DNA of 48,749 nt from Sphingomonas montana (GCF_001956315.1 NZ_MOLY01000020.1:1-48749); one strand, 5' to 3'; counted from the first letter of the stretch, positions 17,380-25,818 are shown. Notes: generated by a model not told the origin, from the letters alone. A program made the numbers and translations.

Positions 17380-17742
17380 CTAAGTCGCTAATGCTTCGAT
17401 TAGCGCCTTCACGATAGCGTTGTTCGAGACTGGCTTTTGACAAAGCGGCCGCGACCGATGCATGGCCGGGATCAGGGTGGCTGCGCCCGTCGCAAACACG
17501 AACGGTATCCCGCGCTGCGCAAGCGTGTCAGCGATCGGGAACGATGTCTCCTCGCCGAGTTGTACATCAAGAGTTGCGATGTCCGGCAGCGGATCGAGCG
17601 CATCAAGCGCCTCTTGCACGCTGATCACCGGCCCGACGACCTCAGCGCCGGCGTGCTCGAGCATCGTGGCCAGATCCAACCCCAGAAGAAAATCATCTTC
17701 GACCACCAGGATCCTGAGACCGCTTAACGCTTCGTTCGACAT
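17380..17742 (-). CDS. Single-domain response regulator
   Basis: The 120-residue protein is a bare receiver domain. ILVVEDDFLLGLDLATMLEH carries the acidic pair, DIATLDVQLGEETSFPIADT the phospho-acceptor Asp, FVFATGAATLI the Thr switch, and CQKPVSNNAIVKALIEAL the conserved Lys-Pro. There is no output domain. The ATG at 17742 has GGAG eight bases upstream. It faces the GAF-HisKA_2 kinase gene across 125 bases, and kinases of that type often phosphorylate single-domain receivers in general stress or light signalling (family knowledge; pairing is inference). A degenerate copy of its 5' end and upstream DNA exists at 22358-22466. The gap on its 3' side (17109-17379) shows no gene. Confidence 0.92.
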   Translation of the reverse strand: MSNEALSGLRILVVEDDFLLGLDLATMLEHAGAEVVGPVISVQEALDALDPLPDIATLDVQLGEETSFPIADTLAQRGIPFVFATGAATLIPAMHRSRPLCQKPVSNNAIVKALIEALAT

Positions 17743-17867
17743 TGGCACTCCGACCTGTCATCGGCAGCCAAGCCACTGATCCAACCTCTTACAACCCATG
17801 GTGCCCGGCAAGTTTCCGTGTTGCCTTTACAGTGGCCACGCGCAGCTGAAACAGTGGGACAGATATC

Positions 17868-19016
17868 ATGGCCGATTTTGAGCGAATGCAGCGGCGACAA
17901 CGCATTCTCGCTGATTTCGGGGAGTTCGCTCAGCAGAGCGAGGATCTGGACGCAGTGCTAACCGAGGCGTGCCGCCTGATCGGCGACGCGCTCGGGACCG
18001 ACCTAGCAAAGGTCCTGGAGATCGAGACGGACAGTCAGACACTGCTCGTTCGGGCGGGCGTCGGCTGGCAAGCGGGTGTCGTCGGCAAGGTCCATCTACC
18101 GATGGGCGAGCATTCATCGGAAACCTTTGCGATCAAGGAAGGCATCCCGGTTATCACGCCAGACATGAGCCTGGAGACCCGGTTCGAGTTTCCCGACTTC
18201 ATGAAGGACGCCGGCGTCATTGGGGTCGTCAACGTGCCCATCTTCCTGCTTGGCGACAAACCCTATGGTCTATTGCAGGTGGACAGTCGCAAGCCGTGGA
18301 ACCCCGACGAGCACGATACCGAGTTCCTGCGAACCTACGCCGCCATTCTCGGCCCGGTGATCGATCGGCTTCACAAGGTTCACGCCCTTAAGCAGGCGAC
18401 CGATCAGAATGCGACACTGCTCCGTGAGCTGCAGCACCGCATCAAAAACAACATCGGGACGATCACCGCCCTTGTCCGGTTGAGGATGCACCGGGCCTCG
18501 TCAGATGAGGTTCGCTACGAACTGGGTGTTATCGGGGAACGGATTGAAGCACTGAGCCTCGTTCACGAGCACGTCTATACGGCAAGGAACGCTGACCGGT
18601 TGGAGCTGCGGCCCTACGTCACCCAACTCCTCGAAGGTTTGATCGCGCTTCACGAAGAGGTTGGCGTCCGGCTGGACGTGCAGATCGACGATGTCGAGGT
18701 CAGCAGCGACATAGCCATTCCGCTGGGGCTCATTCTCAACGAGTTCACAACCAACAGCTTGAAGTACGCCTTCAAGGGCGAAGGTCAGTCGGATGAGGCA
18801 TTGATCGTCGTGGAGGCTCGGGAGAGCGAAGGCCGGTTGCAGGTCAGGATTTGTGACAACGGAAAAGGGTTGCCGCCGAAAACGCCGGGCGTCCGTCCTG
18901 GGTCAGGAACAGGCATGGCCCTGATCGAAGGGCTGGCACGTCAGATCAGGGCGAAGCCCGATTGGACAGCGGAGCGTGGTACCATGCTCAATCTGGAGTT
19001 TTGGCGCCTGGAGTGA
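17868..19016 (+). CDS. GAF-domain sensor histidine kinase (HisKA_2 type)
   Basis: This is a 382-residue cytoplasmic kinase. A GAF domain covers about residues 25-170 (DLDAVLTEACRLIGDALGTD, GEHSSETFAIKEGIPVIT, GVVNVPIFLLGDKPYGLLQV). The HisKA_2 dimerisation helix follows at about 185-260, with the phosphorylated His in LLRELQHRIKNNIGTITALV. The ATPase domain has the N-box ILNEFTTNSLKYAF, the D-x-G box ICDNGKGLPP, and the G-box GSGTGMALIEGLARQ. No membrane segment is present, so the signal is intracellular. Its start ATG is at 17868; no other close start competes. It is divergent from a single-domain receiver, the natural phospho-transfer partner, and its 3' end nearly meets that of a Crp gene. 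Confidence 0.93.
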   Translation: MADFERMQRRQRILADFGEFAQQSEDLDAVLTEACRLIGDALGTDLAKVLEIETDSQTLLVRAGVGWQAGVVGKVHLPMGEHSSETFAIKEGIPVITPDMSLETRFEFPDFMKDAGVIGVVNVPIFLLGDKPYGLLQVDSRKPWNPDEHDTEFLRTYAAILGPVIDRLHKVHALKQATDQNATLLRELQHRIKNNIGTITALVRLRMHRASSDEVRYELGVIGERIEALSLVHEHVYTARNADRLELRPYVTQLLEGLIALHEEVGVRLDVQIDDVEVSSDIAIPLGLILNEFTTNSLKYAFKGEGQSDEALIVVEARESEGRLQVRICDNGKGLPPKTPGVRPGSGTGMALIEGLARQIRAKPDWTAERGTMLNLEFWRLE

Positions 19017-19024
19017 TGGGCCTT

Positions 19025-19747
19025 CTAGGACGCGTGACGCATTCGACGATGCAGGTAGTTCTCGTCAAAGCCCGCAATTTGCACCAGCTTCACCGGATCC
19101 AGAATGGTGACGCTGCCCCGTTTGAGAGCCATCGCCCCTGTCAGACGTAGCTCTTTCAACACGCGGTTGATGTGAACCGCAGTCATGCCCAATGCATCTG
19201 CGAGGACCAGTTGCGACAGTGGCAATGCAAACTCGCCATTCCCGGTCAGCCCGATGTTGCGCGCTCGGAGATAAAGCTCGCACATCAGATGCGCTACTCG
19301 TTCGGGTGAACTGCGCCGCCCCATGCTGACGATCCATGCCCGCATGATGCCTTCGTCGACGAGCTGTGCCGAGTACATCGCGCTCGCAACGTTCGGGTGC
19401 CCACTCATCAGCGCCTGCATCTCGTCCCGGGAGACCGTAGCAATCATCGCTGTCGTGAGCGCCTGAATGCTGTGATCCATCTCGGCCAGCAGCTTGATGT
19501 GCAGGTCGCAGGCATCGCCCGGCATCAGGAAGGCCATGATCTGGCGCGTGCCGCTGGGCAAGATCTTATACCGACAGACCCAGCCTTCGAGCACCACGAA
19601 CATCGGTCCGGGCTCGTCACCCTCGCGGATCAAATCCTGCCGGGCGACATAGCGCCGGGGGCGGGCGGTGGCCTTTTCAAGCGCCGCCTTATCCGCGGCC
19701 GTCAGTTCGGCCAACCCGCTTAATTTCTCGACGAAGCGATTGGCCAT
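19025..19747 (-). CDS. Crp/Fnr family regulator (copy 1 of a duplicated module)
   Basis: The 240-residue protein has a cyclic-nucleotide-binding-like beta-roll (IREGDEPGPMFVVLEGWVCR, FLMPGDACDLHIKLLAEMDH) and a C-terminal Crp-type helix-turn-helix (LPLSQLVLADALGMTAVHIN, RVLKELRLTGAMALKRGSVT). No FNR-type four-cysteine cluster is present. The ATG at 19747 has AGGGGTG upstream; the frame is open to 19783. A close paralogue of the same length lies at 26001-26723, and in both places a small helical protein gene diverges from it, so the pair is a duplicated module. It probably represses or activates the divergent small gene. Its ligand is unknown. Confidence 0.92.
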   Translation of the reverse strand: MANRFVEKLSGLAELTAADKAALEKATARPRRYVARQDLIREGDEPGPMFVVLEGWVCRYKILPSGTRQIMAFLMPGDACDLHIKLLAEMDHSIQALTTAMIATVSRDEMQALMSGHPNVASAMYSAQLVDEGIMRAWIVSMGRRSSPERVAHLMCELYLRARNIGLTGNGEFALPLSQLVLADALGMTAVHINRVLKELRLTGAMALKRGSVTILDPVKLVQIAGFDENYLHRRMRHAS

Positions 19748-19885
19748 GAGCGGTTCTACACCCCTTTGGCATAATCCCAACATTGCTTGATGTTATTGTC
19801 CGTTCCTGTTGTGGGTTGTTGTTGTCCACGGTGATTAGCGTACTGAACTCCCATCGCCGGCAGACCTCACAAGGTGCCTGCGCCT

Positions 19886-19903
19886 GAGAGCGAAATTGCT
19901 CTC
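19886..19903. promoter_or_regulatory. Small hairpin in leader of the 100-residue protein gene
   Basis: GAGAGC (19886-19891) pairs with GCTCTC (19898-19903) around GAAATT. It lies 22 bases before the ATG at 19926 and could form in the 5' leader of the message. It does not cover the GAGAGGCG ribosome-binding site. Function is unknown. Confidence 0.35.
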
Positions 19904-19925
19904 GCTTGTATCGAGAGGCGTTTTA

Positions 19926-20228
19926 ATGCTTACCAATGACAACGATTCCACGATGCGGGGATCAGCATCCCCGTCGTCCGACCATCACGGGCAGGCGGCC
20001 CTGCTGCTGGTCGAGAGCTTGATCCACGGACTTTGTGAAAACTCAACGTTGAGCAACCTCCAGGCGGTCGAGATCGTCGAGAGAGCGGTCGATGTGCAGC
20101 TTGCCCAGGCGGAAGAAGCGGACGGTGCCGGAGCGCCGATGTGGCGGTCCTATACGTTGCTATTGGCAATCCTGGCATCAATCAGGATCGACGGTTATGG
20201 GCCGCCGGTAGAGCCCCGATTGGTGTAG
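19926..20228 (+). CDS. Small helical protein of the Crp module (copy 1)
   Basis: This is a 100-residue protein of unknown function. After a polar N-terminus (MLTNDNDSTMRGSASPSSDH) it has three predicted helices: QAALLLVESLIHGLCENST, LSNLQAVEIVERAVDVQLAQ and WRSYTLLLAILASIRID. No membrane segment or signal is visible. The ATG at 19926 is preceded by GAGAGGCG; an in-frame start at 19896 is less likely. It is clearly paralogous to the 103-residue protein at 25507-25818 (shared ALxLxESLxxGL, EAxEIVxxAxxxxxEEAD and a final LLxAIxASLRxD pattern), and both diverge from Crp paralogues. I do not know a named family; a regulatory or adaptor role linked to Crp is only inference. Confidence 0.75.
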   Translation: MLTNDNDSTMRGSASPSSDHHGQAALLLVESLIHGLCENSTLSNLQAVEIVERAVDVQLAQAEEADGAGAPMWRSYTLLLAILASIRIDGYGPPVEPRLV

Positions 20229-20375
20229 CGTGTTGGAACTGCAACGTGCGTTCATTGCGACTGATTTCCGGCTCACAGTAACCGATAATTCGACGAGCCC
20301 TCTGAACGTTTAGTAGATTGTGCTTTGGCACATTCTTCTTGAAAGCCGCGTCTCCTAATGTATCAGGATTTATAT

Positions 20376-20900
20376 ATGACAAACCCCGACACCGATTTGA
20401 TGGCGATCACCGCCGACATCGTATCCGCGCATGTTGGAAACAATACCGTTGCGACGGGCGATGTAGGCAACCTCATCAGGTCAGTTTACGAAGCGCTTAC
20501 GACACTTGGTGCTCCCGCACCGATCGAACCAGAAACGTATGAGCCTGCCACCACCGTTCGGAAATCGCTGTCCAATCCGAAGCACATCTTGTCGATGATC
20601 GACGGCAAGCCCTACACGATGCTGAAGCGGCATCTTGCGCAGAACGGCCTGACGCCAGCAGAATATCGTGAGCGATACAATCTGCCTACGGACTACCCAA
20701 TGACGTCGACGGCTTACAGTGAGCGACGTCGTGAACTGGCGCATTCGTTCGGTCTGGGCCGCAAAAAGGTCGAGGCTGTTCTGAAGCCCGTGGTCGAAAA
20801 GAAAGCTTCGAAGCCCCGCAAGTCGGCGGTGGATCGCTCGAAAGGGGCGAAAACCGTCGAAGCAGCGGCCGAAACTGATAACGACCGTGGCAAAGCCTGA
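20376..20900 (+). CDS. MucR/Ros family transcriptional regulator
   Basis: This is a 174-residue MucR/Ros-type regulator. The DNA-binding core is SLSNPKHILSMIDGKPYTML then KRHLAQNGLTPAEYRERYNL and PTDYPMTSTAYSERRRELA, the usual MucR order. The zinc-ligand cysteines of Ros-type fingers are replaced (Ser and Asp here), as in several zinc-less family members. The N-terminal region (LMAITADIVSAHVGNNTVAT) is the family oligomerisation part. The C-terminus is a Lys/Ala-rich tail. The ATG at 20376 is chosen for AGGA seven bases upstream; the one at 20358 is alternative. MucR proteins bind AT-rich DNA and control exopolysaccharide, motility and cell cycle genes. Confidence 0.92.
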   Translation: MTNPDTDLMAITADIVSAHVGNNTVATGDVGNLIRSVYEALTTLGAPAPIEPETYEPATTVRKSLSNPKHILSMIDGKPYTMLKRHLAQNGLTPAEYRERYNLPTDYPMTSTAYSERRRELAHSFGLGRKKVEAVLKPVVEKKASKPRKSAVDRSKGAKTVEAAAETDNDRGKA

Positions 20901-20937
20901 GATCAGACCTCGTTCTGAGTGCTGGTTGAACCTCTCG

Positions 20938-20970
20938 ATCCGGCCCCGTGAACATCCCGTGGGGCCGGAT
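20938..20970. terminator. Terminator-like hairpin after the MucR gene
   Basis: ATCCGGCCCC (20938-20947) and GGGGCCGGAT (20961-20970) form a perfect ten-base GC-rich stem 37 bases after the MucR stop. It is followed by GCGGGTTCTGG, not a clean T-run, so termination may be partial. Confidence 0.65.
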
Positions 20971-21116
20971 GCGGGTTCTGGTACGGCGGCTGTGCTGCAG
21001 TCTTCCGTCGGGTCCGTGTCCACATACTCCATGACGGCCAATACGGAGTGCGCCGTTCTCAGCCTGTTAACCCATGCTACATAGGATGAGGGGATTGTAA
21101 CGAAGACGGTGATCCA

Positions 21117-21347
21117 GTGCGTATCGATCAACTTCAGCCAACGCCGACGTCAGCCGAGCTCCTCGAGATTCCGCCGCAACTGTGGGACAGCGTACTCCGC
21201 CACCAAGCTCACTTGCTGGAGCTCGTCGCCAACTTTCGCGCGGCAGGACTCGACGAGGACATGGTCGACGCCAGTGTACGCACTCTGGTCGATAGCTACG
21301 CCGAGGACCTTACGGCAGCGATTCATGCCATGATGGGGGGCGCTTAA
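21117..21347 (+). CDS. Small hypothetical protein, first gene of a cyclase operon
   Basis: A GTG at 21117 opens a 76-residue frame: MRIDQLQPTPTSAELLEIPP, then QLWDSVLRHQAHLLELVANF, RAAGLDEDMVDASVRTLVDS and YAEDLTAAIHAMM. It is acidic and helical, has no signal or membrane segment and matches no family I know. Its stop is one base before the GTG start of the diguanylate cyclase, so the two are almost certainly translated together. That tight link suggests a partner or regulator of the cyclase (inference). The ribosome-binding site is weak (ACGGTGA). Confidence 0.65.
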   Translation: MRIDQLQPTPTSAELLEIPPQLWDSVLRHQAHLLELVANFRAAGLDEDMVDASVRTLVDSYAEDLTAAIHAMMGGA

Positions 21348-21348
21348 C

Positions 21349-22374
21349 GTGGATGACACCAAGCTCCAGGACGAAAACGCCCGGATCGCCGCGCTCCGCA
21401 GGCTGGACGTACTCGACACCGTGATCGAAGAGCCGTTCGAGAAGATCGTGACGCTGGTGCGAGCCGTGCTGGGAGTGCCGATGGCCACGGTGACGCTAGT
21501 CGATCGCGATCGCCAGTGGTTCAAGGCGCAGCGTGGCATGGGCATGACGGAGACACCGCGCTCCATCTCGTTCTGCACTCATACGATTCAGCAGTTCGAG
21601 CCGCTGATTGTCCATAACGCGCTGAACGATCCGCGGTTCGCCGACAGCCCATTGGTCGTCGGTCCCCCGCATATCCGCAGCTATGCCGGCATTCCACTCC
21701 GGACGCCCGAGGGATACAAGGTCGGGGCGTTGTGCGCGATGGACAACCAGCCCCGGCACTTCAGCTCAAACGACATCGCGATCCTGAGCAATTTCGCGAA
21801 TATCGTCTGCGACGAGCTTGAGCTGCGGCAGATCGCGGAGAGCGACTTTCTGACCGGCGCGCTGACGCGGCGCGGGTTCATCGCACAGGCAGAGCGCGAG
21901 ATCGCGCGATGCCGCCGCTACGATCGGCCAAGTTCGCTCGTCATGCTGGACGTCGATCATTTCAAATCGGTCAACGACACGCACGGCCATGCGATCGGGG
22001 ATCACGTGCTGCGCCAGATTGCGGAGATCGCGGAGATGATGTTGCGGTCGAGCGATATGTTCGGGCGCCTGGGTGGCGAGGAGTTCGCATTGCTCCTGCC
22101 GGAGACGACGGGTCCCGACGCCGTCGTGGTCGCGGAGCGACTGCGCGAGGCGATCGCCGCGCACCCGATGCAGCTGCCAGACCAAAACGAGCTTCGGGTC
22201 ACTGCAAGCTTTGGCGTCGCTGAACTATCGCCTGGCATCGGCTCCCTGACGGCCTGGCTCGAGAGCGCTGATGCAATGCTTTACGGAGCGAAATCAGATG
22301 GTCGCAACCGTACTCGCCTAGCGCTACCGGCTCTGAGTTACCAACATGCAACGATTTGTCGCCCAGGATCTTGA
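21349..22374 (+). CDS. GAF-GGDEF diguanylate cyclase
   Basis: This is a 341-residue cytoplasmic protein. A GAF domain (about 25-160) shows LDTVIEEPFEKIVTLVRAVL, TPRSISFCTHTIQQFEPLIV and IRSYAGIPLRTPEGYKVGAL. The GGDEF domain (about 170-325) starts with DFLTGALTRRGF and has LVMLDVDHFKSVNDTHGHAI, then RSSDMFGRLGGEEFALLLPE. GGEEF is an active-type signature and RSSD five residues upstream fits the c-di-GMP inhibitory I-site. It should make c-di-GMP from GTP under feedback control. The start is GTG at 21349. The last residues (from about LPALSYQHATICRPGS) fall in DNA homologous to the front of a receiver gene, so the native C-terminal end has probably been replaced by a rearrangement. Confidence 0.9.
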   Translation: MDDTKLQDENARIAALRRLDVLDTVIEEPFEKIVTLVRAVLGVPMATVTLVDRDRQWFKAQRGMGMTETPRSISFCTHTIQQFEPLIVHNALNDPRFADSPLVVGPPHIRSYAGIPLRTPEGYKVGALCAMDNQPRHFSSNDIAILSNFANIVCDELELRQIAESDFLTGALTRRGFIAQAEREIARCRRYDRPSSLVMLDVDHFKSVNDTHGHAIGDHVLRQIAEIAEMMLRSSDMFGRLGGEEFALLLPETTGPDAVVVAERLREAIAAHPMQLPDQNELRVTASFGVAELSPGIGSLTAWLESADAMLYGAKSDGRNRTRLALPALSYQHATICRPGS

Positions 22375-22466
22375 GAGCGGTCAACGCTTCTTACGGCAGT
22401 GGCATCCCGACACGTCAACGGCATCCAAGCCGTTGATTCGACAGTTTACAACCATGGTAGCCCGGC
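22358..22466 (-). pseudogene. Relic of a response regulator 5' end and its promoter region
   Basis: This segment aligns with 17701-17811, the 5' end and upstream region of the intact receiver gene, at roughly three bases in four by eye. On the minus strand the relic reads LP, stop, EALTALKIL where the intact gene reads MSNEALSGLRIL. The start codon is lost (CTG) and a TAA sits at the third codon. Beyond KIL the homology ends. In both places the segment is followed by a divergent signalling gene on the plus strand, so a receiver once faced the GAF-GGDEF-EAL gene here. Confidence 0.65.
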
Positions 22467-22567
22467 GGGGGCACCAATTACTCATTATTAACTATTAATT
22501 ACGAATATCTATATGAGGTATTGGGTAGTCCAGCCCAATGCCTTGTGCCGACGTAAGGTCCGTAACC

Positions 22568-24423
22568 GTGTTAGAACTCCAGAACACGATTCCCGAGATG
22601 ATTGCGACAGGCGACACGCTTGCGAACACGACCGCTCGGATGTGTGAGGCGGCGGAGAAGCTCGCTCCTGGCGTGATCTGTTCGGTTCTGGCAATCGATA
22701 CAGTAGGCTTGATCCATCCTCTGGCAGGACCCAGCCTGCCGGAGCAGCGCTGGATGGTCTCGCAGTTGGCCCCAACGCCGGATCTTGCGGGACAGCTGCT
22801 TACCTTCGGGAGGAGGTGACGCTCACCGACATCCAGAACGATGTCCGATGGGCGGCTTACAGGGAACTGGCTCTTCCTTTTGGGCTGCGAGCGTGTTGGT
22901 CCGTGCCGATTTTGAATGCCGCTGGTGAGGCGATCGGCACCTTCGCCTTCTATTATCGGGAATGTAGAGGCCCAACCGAGCTTGAGCGAGAGATCGTTCG
23001 AAAATGCGTGCATCTTTGCGTGATTGCACTTGAGCGGCACGAGCGCGTCATGGAGCGTGAGCGACGCGCCTCCACCAATGCTCTTACCGGACTCGGCAAC
23101 AGGGCAGCGTTCGACGCCGCACTCGCAGAGCTTGATTGTGATCTACCTGAACAATGGGCAATGCTCACGACCGATCTCGACAACCTCAAAACGGTGAATG
23201 ACACGTTCGGGCATCAGGCGGGCGACAGCCTGGTACGGACGGCCGGCGCCAGGATCGCTGCTGCTACTGCCCCGGATTCTACATTTCGGATCGGCGGCGA
23301 CGAGTTTGGTGTGCTTCTTTGAGCGCAGGACGTGACCCTCGATGTTGAACGAGCAGCTGAAACGATATTGACGGCGTTAGCCGAGCCCGCAGAGTGCAGA
23401 GATCAGATCATTGTTCCGCGCGCGACCGTCGGTGGCGCCATTCCCTCCGCAGGCGACCGTAATGCCGAGCGGCTCTGTCGAAATGCGGATTTTGCGCTAT
23501 ACCATGCCAAGGAAACCGGACGCGGCGGGTTTGTCCGGTATTGGCCGGGCCTAGGAACCAACATTACCCGTCGCCTTGGCAACATCCGTGAGGTCGATGC
23601 AGCGTTTCGCCAAAACAGGATCGATGCCTTTTACCAACCTGTCGTGCGGCTAGACACCTGCGAAATTGTTGGCCTGGAGGCTCTATGCCGAATGCACCTG
23701 GGCGGTCAGGTTGTGTCCGCTGATGCCTTTCATGAAGCGACAAAGGACGTTCATATCGCGAAGGCACTGACGGAGCGGATGGTGACGCTTGTTGCAGCCG
23801 ATCTCCGCGCCTGGCTCGACATGGGCATTCCTTTTCAGCACGTCGGTGTGAACGTCTCGTCAGCCGACATGCACGGTGGCAAGTTGGGTGCCATGCTCAC
23901 TGCGGCGTTCGAACGCGAGAGTGTTCCTTTGAAGCACGTCATCGTCGAGGTGACGGAGTCCGTTTACATGGGAGACGGCGACCTGTCAGTTGAGGGGGCG
24001 CTCGAGTCCCCCAGTGAGAAGGGGTTCCGGGTAGCACTCGACGATTTTGGGACGGGCTATGCCTCGCTTAACCATCTGCTCACCGTACCTGTGGACATCA
24101 TCAAGATCGACAAGAGCTTCGTCGACCGTCTGGCGCCCGACAATGCCACCATGATCATCGTCGAGGGCCTCCTTCGAATAGCAAGGAAGCTCGGCATCCG
24201 CGTTATCGCAGAAGGGATCGAGACAGAGGATCAAGCCGCGCTGTTGCAACGCGCAGGCTGTGTTCTTGGCCAGGGCTACCTGTTCTCCCGCGCTGTCGAT
24301 CGACATGCTACGACCGGGTTACTCATTGAGCGGGGGCAGCGCCCGAACGGACCTGTCTTATCAGACACGTCTGACGCCGCCAGTGTCGTAATCCCTTTCG
24401 TTCCGAACCTTCTCAAGGCGTAG
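22568..24423 (+). pseudogene. GAF-GGDEF-EAL protein gene, broken by a frameshift and a TGA
   Basis: Three frames join into one gene of about 620 codons. The GAF N-terminus from GTG 22568 breaks near 22745-22752; the other frame supplies DGLAVGPNAGSCGTAAYLRE and continues through the GGDEF domain, NALTGLGNRAAF and RIGGDEFGVLL. Then TGA (23320-23322) follows and the same frame goes on with AQDVTLDVERAAETILTALA into a full EAL domain: VGLEALCRM (EAL), VNVSSADMHGG, LDDFGTGYASLNHL, IIKIDKSFVDRL and IAEGIETEDQA. The catalytic EAL residues are kept, and a GTG at 23332 could restart translation of the EAL half. The intact protein would make or break c-di-GMP. Lesions are real decay or sequence errors. 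Confidence 0.85.
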
Positions 24424-24438
24424 TCGGCTTTTCGACTA
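24421..24438. terminator. Hairpin shared by two convergent genes
   Basis: TAGTCG (24421-24426) pairs with CGACTA (24433-24438) around GCTTTT. It contains the TAG of the EAL gene and the last codons of the opposing Crp gene, and could end transcripts from both sides. The stem is only six bases. Confidence 0.45.
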
Positions 24439-25218
24439 ATCGTCCTCACGTTCACTTCGCTCTTGCGCGTCGAATGGGATGACGACACCTTTGCGACCAA
24501 ATGGGCCGATCAGTCGGCGATATTCACCCTCCGGTTCACCGTAGGCGTCCCCGGCAAGGTCCTCCAGCTTGTCACGATCGACGATGATCACCCGGCCGCG
24601 CTTTGACCGAATTGCACCCATTCCCTCAAGCACGTGGAGCGTGATGGTCACGCCACTTCGTTGTGACGCGATCATCATCGCCATGAAATCATGGGTCAGA
24701 AGAATTTCGTCGCCGTCAACGCGGTCGTGACACATCAGCAGCCAGCGGGCGAGCCGCGCCTCGAGGTGATGATGCGCGTTGCCGACCGCGCATGCCGCAG
24801 TCTGAGTCATCAGGACATGGACATAGGCAAGCAGCAGCTTGGTCAACGACCGGCTTTGATCCATCGCGTCGATCACCCGCTCTGCATCAATGCGAAGCGC
24901 GGTCGTGCCGTCCACCTGCATGAAGGTTTCGTGTGGAGAGCAATCTACCCCCATGACGAGCGACGTGCCGGACATGCCCTCGCGACCGAAAATGCCAACT
25001 TCAGTCTTGCCACTGTCCGGTCGTATTGAAACGATCGAGGCAATGCCGTCCTCGAGGAAATACACCCGTTCAATCAGTTCGTTGGCGCCGCCCAACACCT
25101 GTTCGGGCATTATATCGACACGCCTCAGCCATGGCTTGAGAAGGGCCAGGTCATTGGCCGCCATCGCGCTTAGCAGCAGGTTGGAAGTGTAGACGTCATC
25201 AGGTCGTTGCATGCTCAT
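24436..25218 (-). CDS. Crp/Fnr family regulator, divergent from the module Crp proteins
   Basis: This is a 260-residue regulator. The ATG at 25218 (MSMQRPDDVYTSNLLLSAMA) has GGAAG upstream; the frame stays open to 25350. The beta-roll is seen in RVYFLEDGIASIVSIRPDSG, KTEVGIFGREGMSGTSLVMG and a long helix AERVIDAMDQSRSLTKLLLA. The C-terminal helix-turn-helix has LARWLLMCHDRVDGDEILLT, HDFMAMMIASQRSGVTITLH and VLEGMGAIRSKRGRVIIVDR. No cysteine cluster is visible. It differs clearly from the two module copies (19025 and 26001), so it is an older, separate Crp branch. Its C-terminal extension DAQERSEREDD is acidic. Effector unknown. Confidence 0.9.
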   Translation of the reverse strand: MSMQRPDDVYTSNLLLSAMAANDLALLKPWLRRVDIMPEQVLGGANELIERVYFLEDGIASIVSIRPDSGKTEVGIFGREGMSGTSLVMGVDCSPHETFMQVDGTTALRIDAERVIDAMDQSRSLTKLLLAYVHVLMTQTAACAVGNAHHHLEARLARWLLMCHDRVDGDEILLTHDFMAMMIASQRSGVTITLHVLEGMGAIRSKRGRVIIVDRDKLEDLAGDAYGEPEGEYRRLIGPFGRKGVVIPFDAQERSEREDD

Positions 25219-25506
25219 TATCTTCCACGGAGGTGGACCGAAAACCAACCTGGCAACAGCCTCGTATGATCGGCCGCCAAGGTCAGCAAAGGAGGTTTTA
25301 CGCAACCACAGGCTCGCTGTTTCAGTATGGTAGGGGACGGTTCCATGCAAAAGCGATGTTTGGAGTGTGCGATACCAGACAGTAGCCCGGCACGGGGCTT
25401 AACAACGGTTAGCATTCAACATAGGCATCACGTGTGAAACGAATAAGGTAATCGCCGTGGCGGACTCGACGTGAGGGGTTACCAACCTCACATCGATCTC
25501 ATTCGA

Positions 25507-25818
25507 TTAACGGTCAGGTGGTCCGGAGGTGCTGTCCCGGTCGACTTTGGCGAGGTCGACTCTGAGCGATGCTCCGATAGCGGTCAGCATGGTATGGCTG
25601 TCCTGCACCGTCTCATCCCTACGGTCCGCTTCCTCGACAACTTCGGCATGAATCTCGATTGCGGTGTCGACGATCTCGATGGCCTCGCCGAGCGTGAGAA
25701 CGGATCGTTCCAGCAGCCCGCGCAGCAAGCTCTCCGCCAGTATCAAAGCAGCCCGATCACACGCCTGAACTGGGAAAGGTGTCGTCGAGCTGTTTTCGCC
25801 GTCATTGGCATTCGTCAT
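25507..25818 (-). CDS. Small helical protein of the Crp module (copy 2)
   Basis: This is a 103-residue paralogue of the protein at 19926-20228. MTNANDGENSSTTPFPVQAC is the variable N-terminus, then RAALILAESLLRGLLERSVL, TLGEAIEIVDTAIEIHAEVV and HTMLTAIGASLRVDLAKVD. The pattern ALxLxESLxxGL and EAxEIVxxA is shared, while the N-terminus and the tail differ, which fits an old duplication. The ATG at 25818 is used; a TTG at 25821 is alternative. It diverges, across about 180 bases, from the Crp copy at 26001, repeating the arrangement of copy 1 in the opposite orientation. Function unknown. Confidence 0.75.
   Translation of the reverse strand: MTNANDGENSSTTPFPVQACDRAALILAESLLRGLLERSVLTLGEAIEIVDTAIEIHAEVVEEADRRDETVQDSHTMLTAIGASLRVDLAKVDRDSTSGPPDR

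Noticed and set aside
17701-22466. Insertion sequence explaining the duplicated 110-base segment
   Set aside because: No terminal inverted repeats or transposase frame flank either copy, and the homologous part is exactly a gene start and its promoter.
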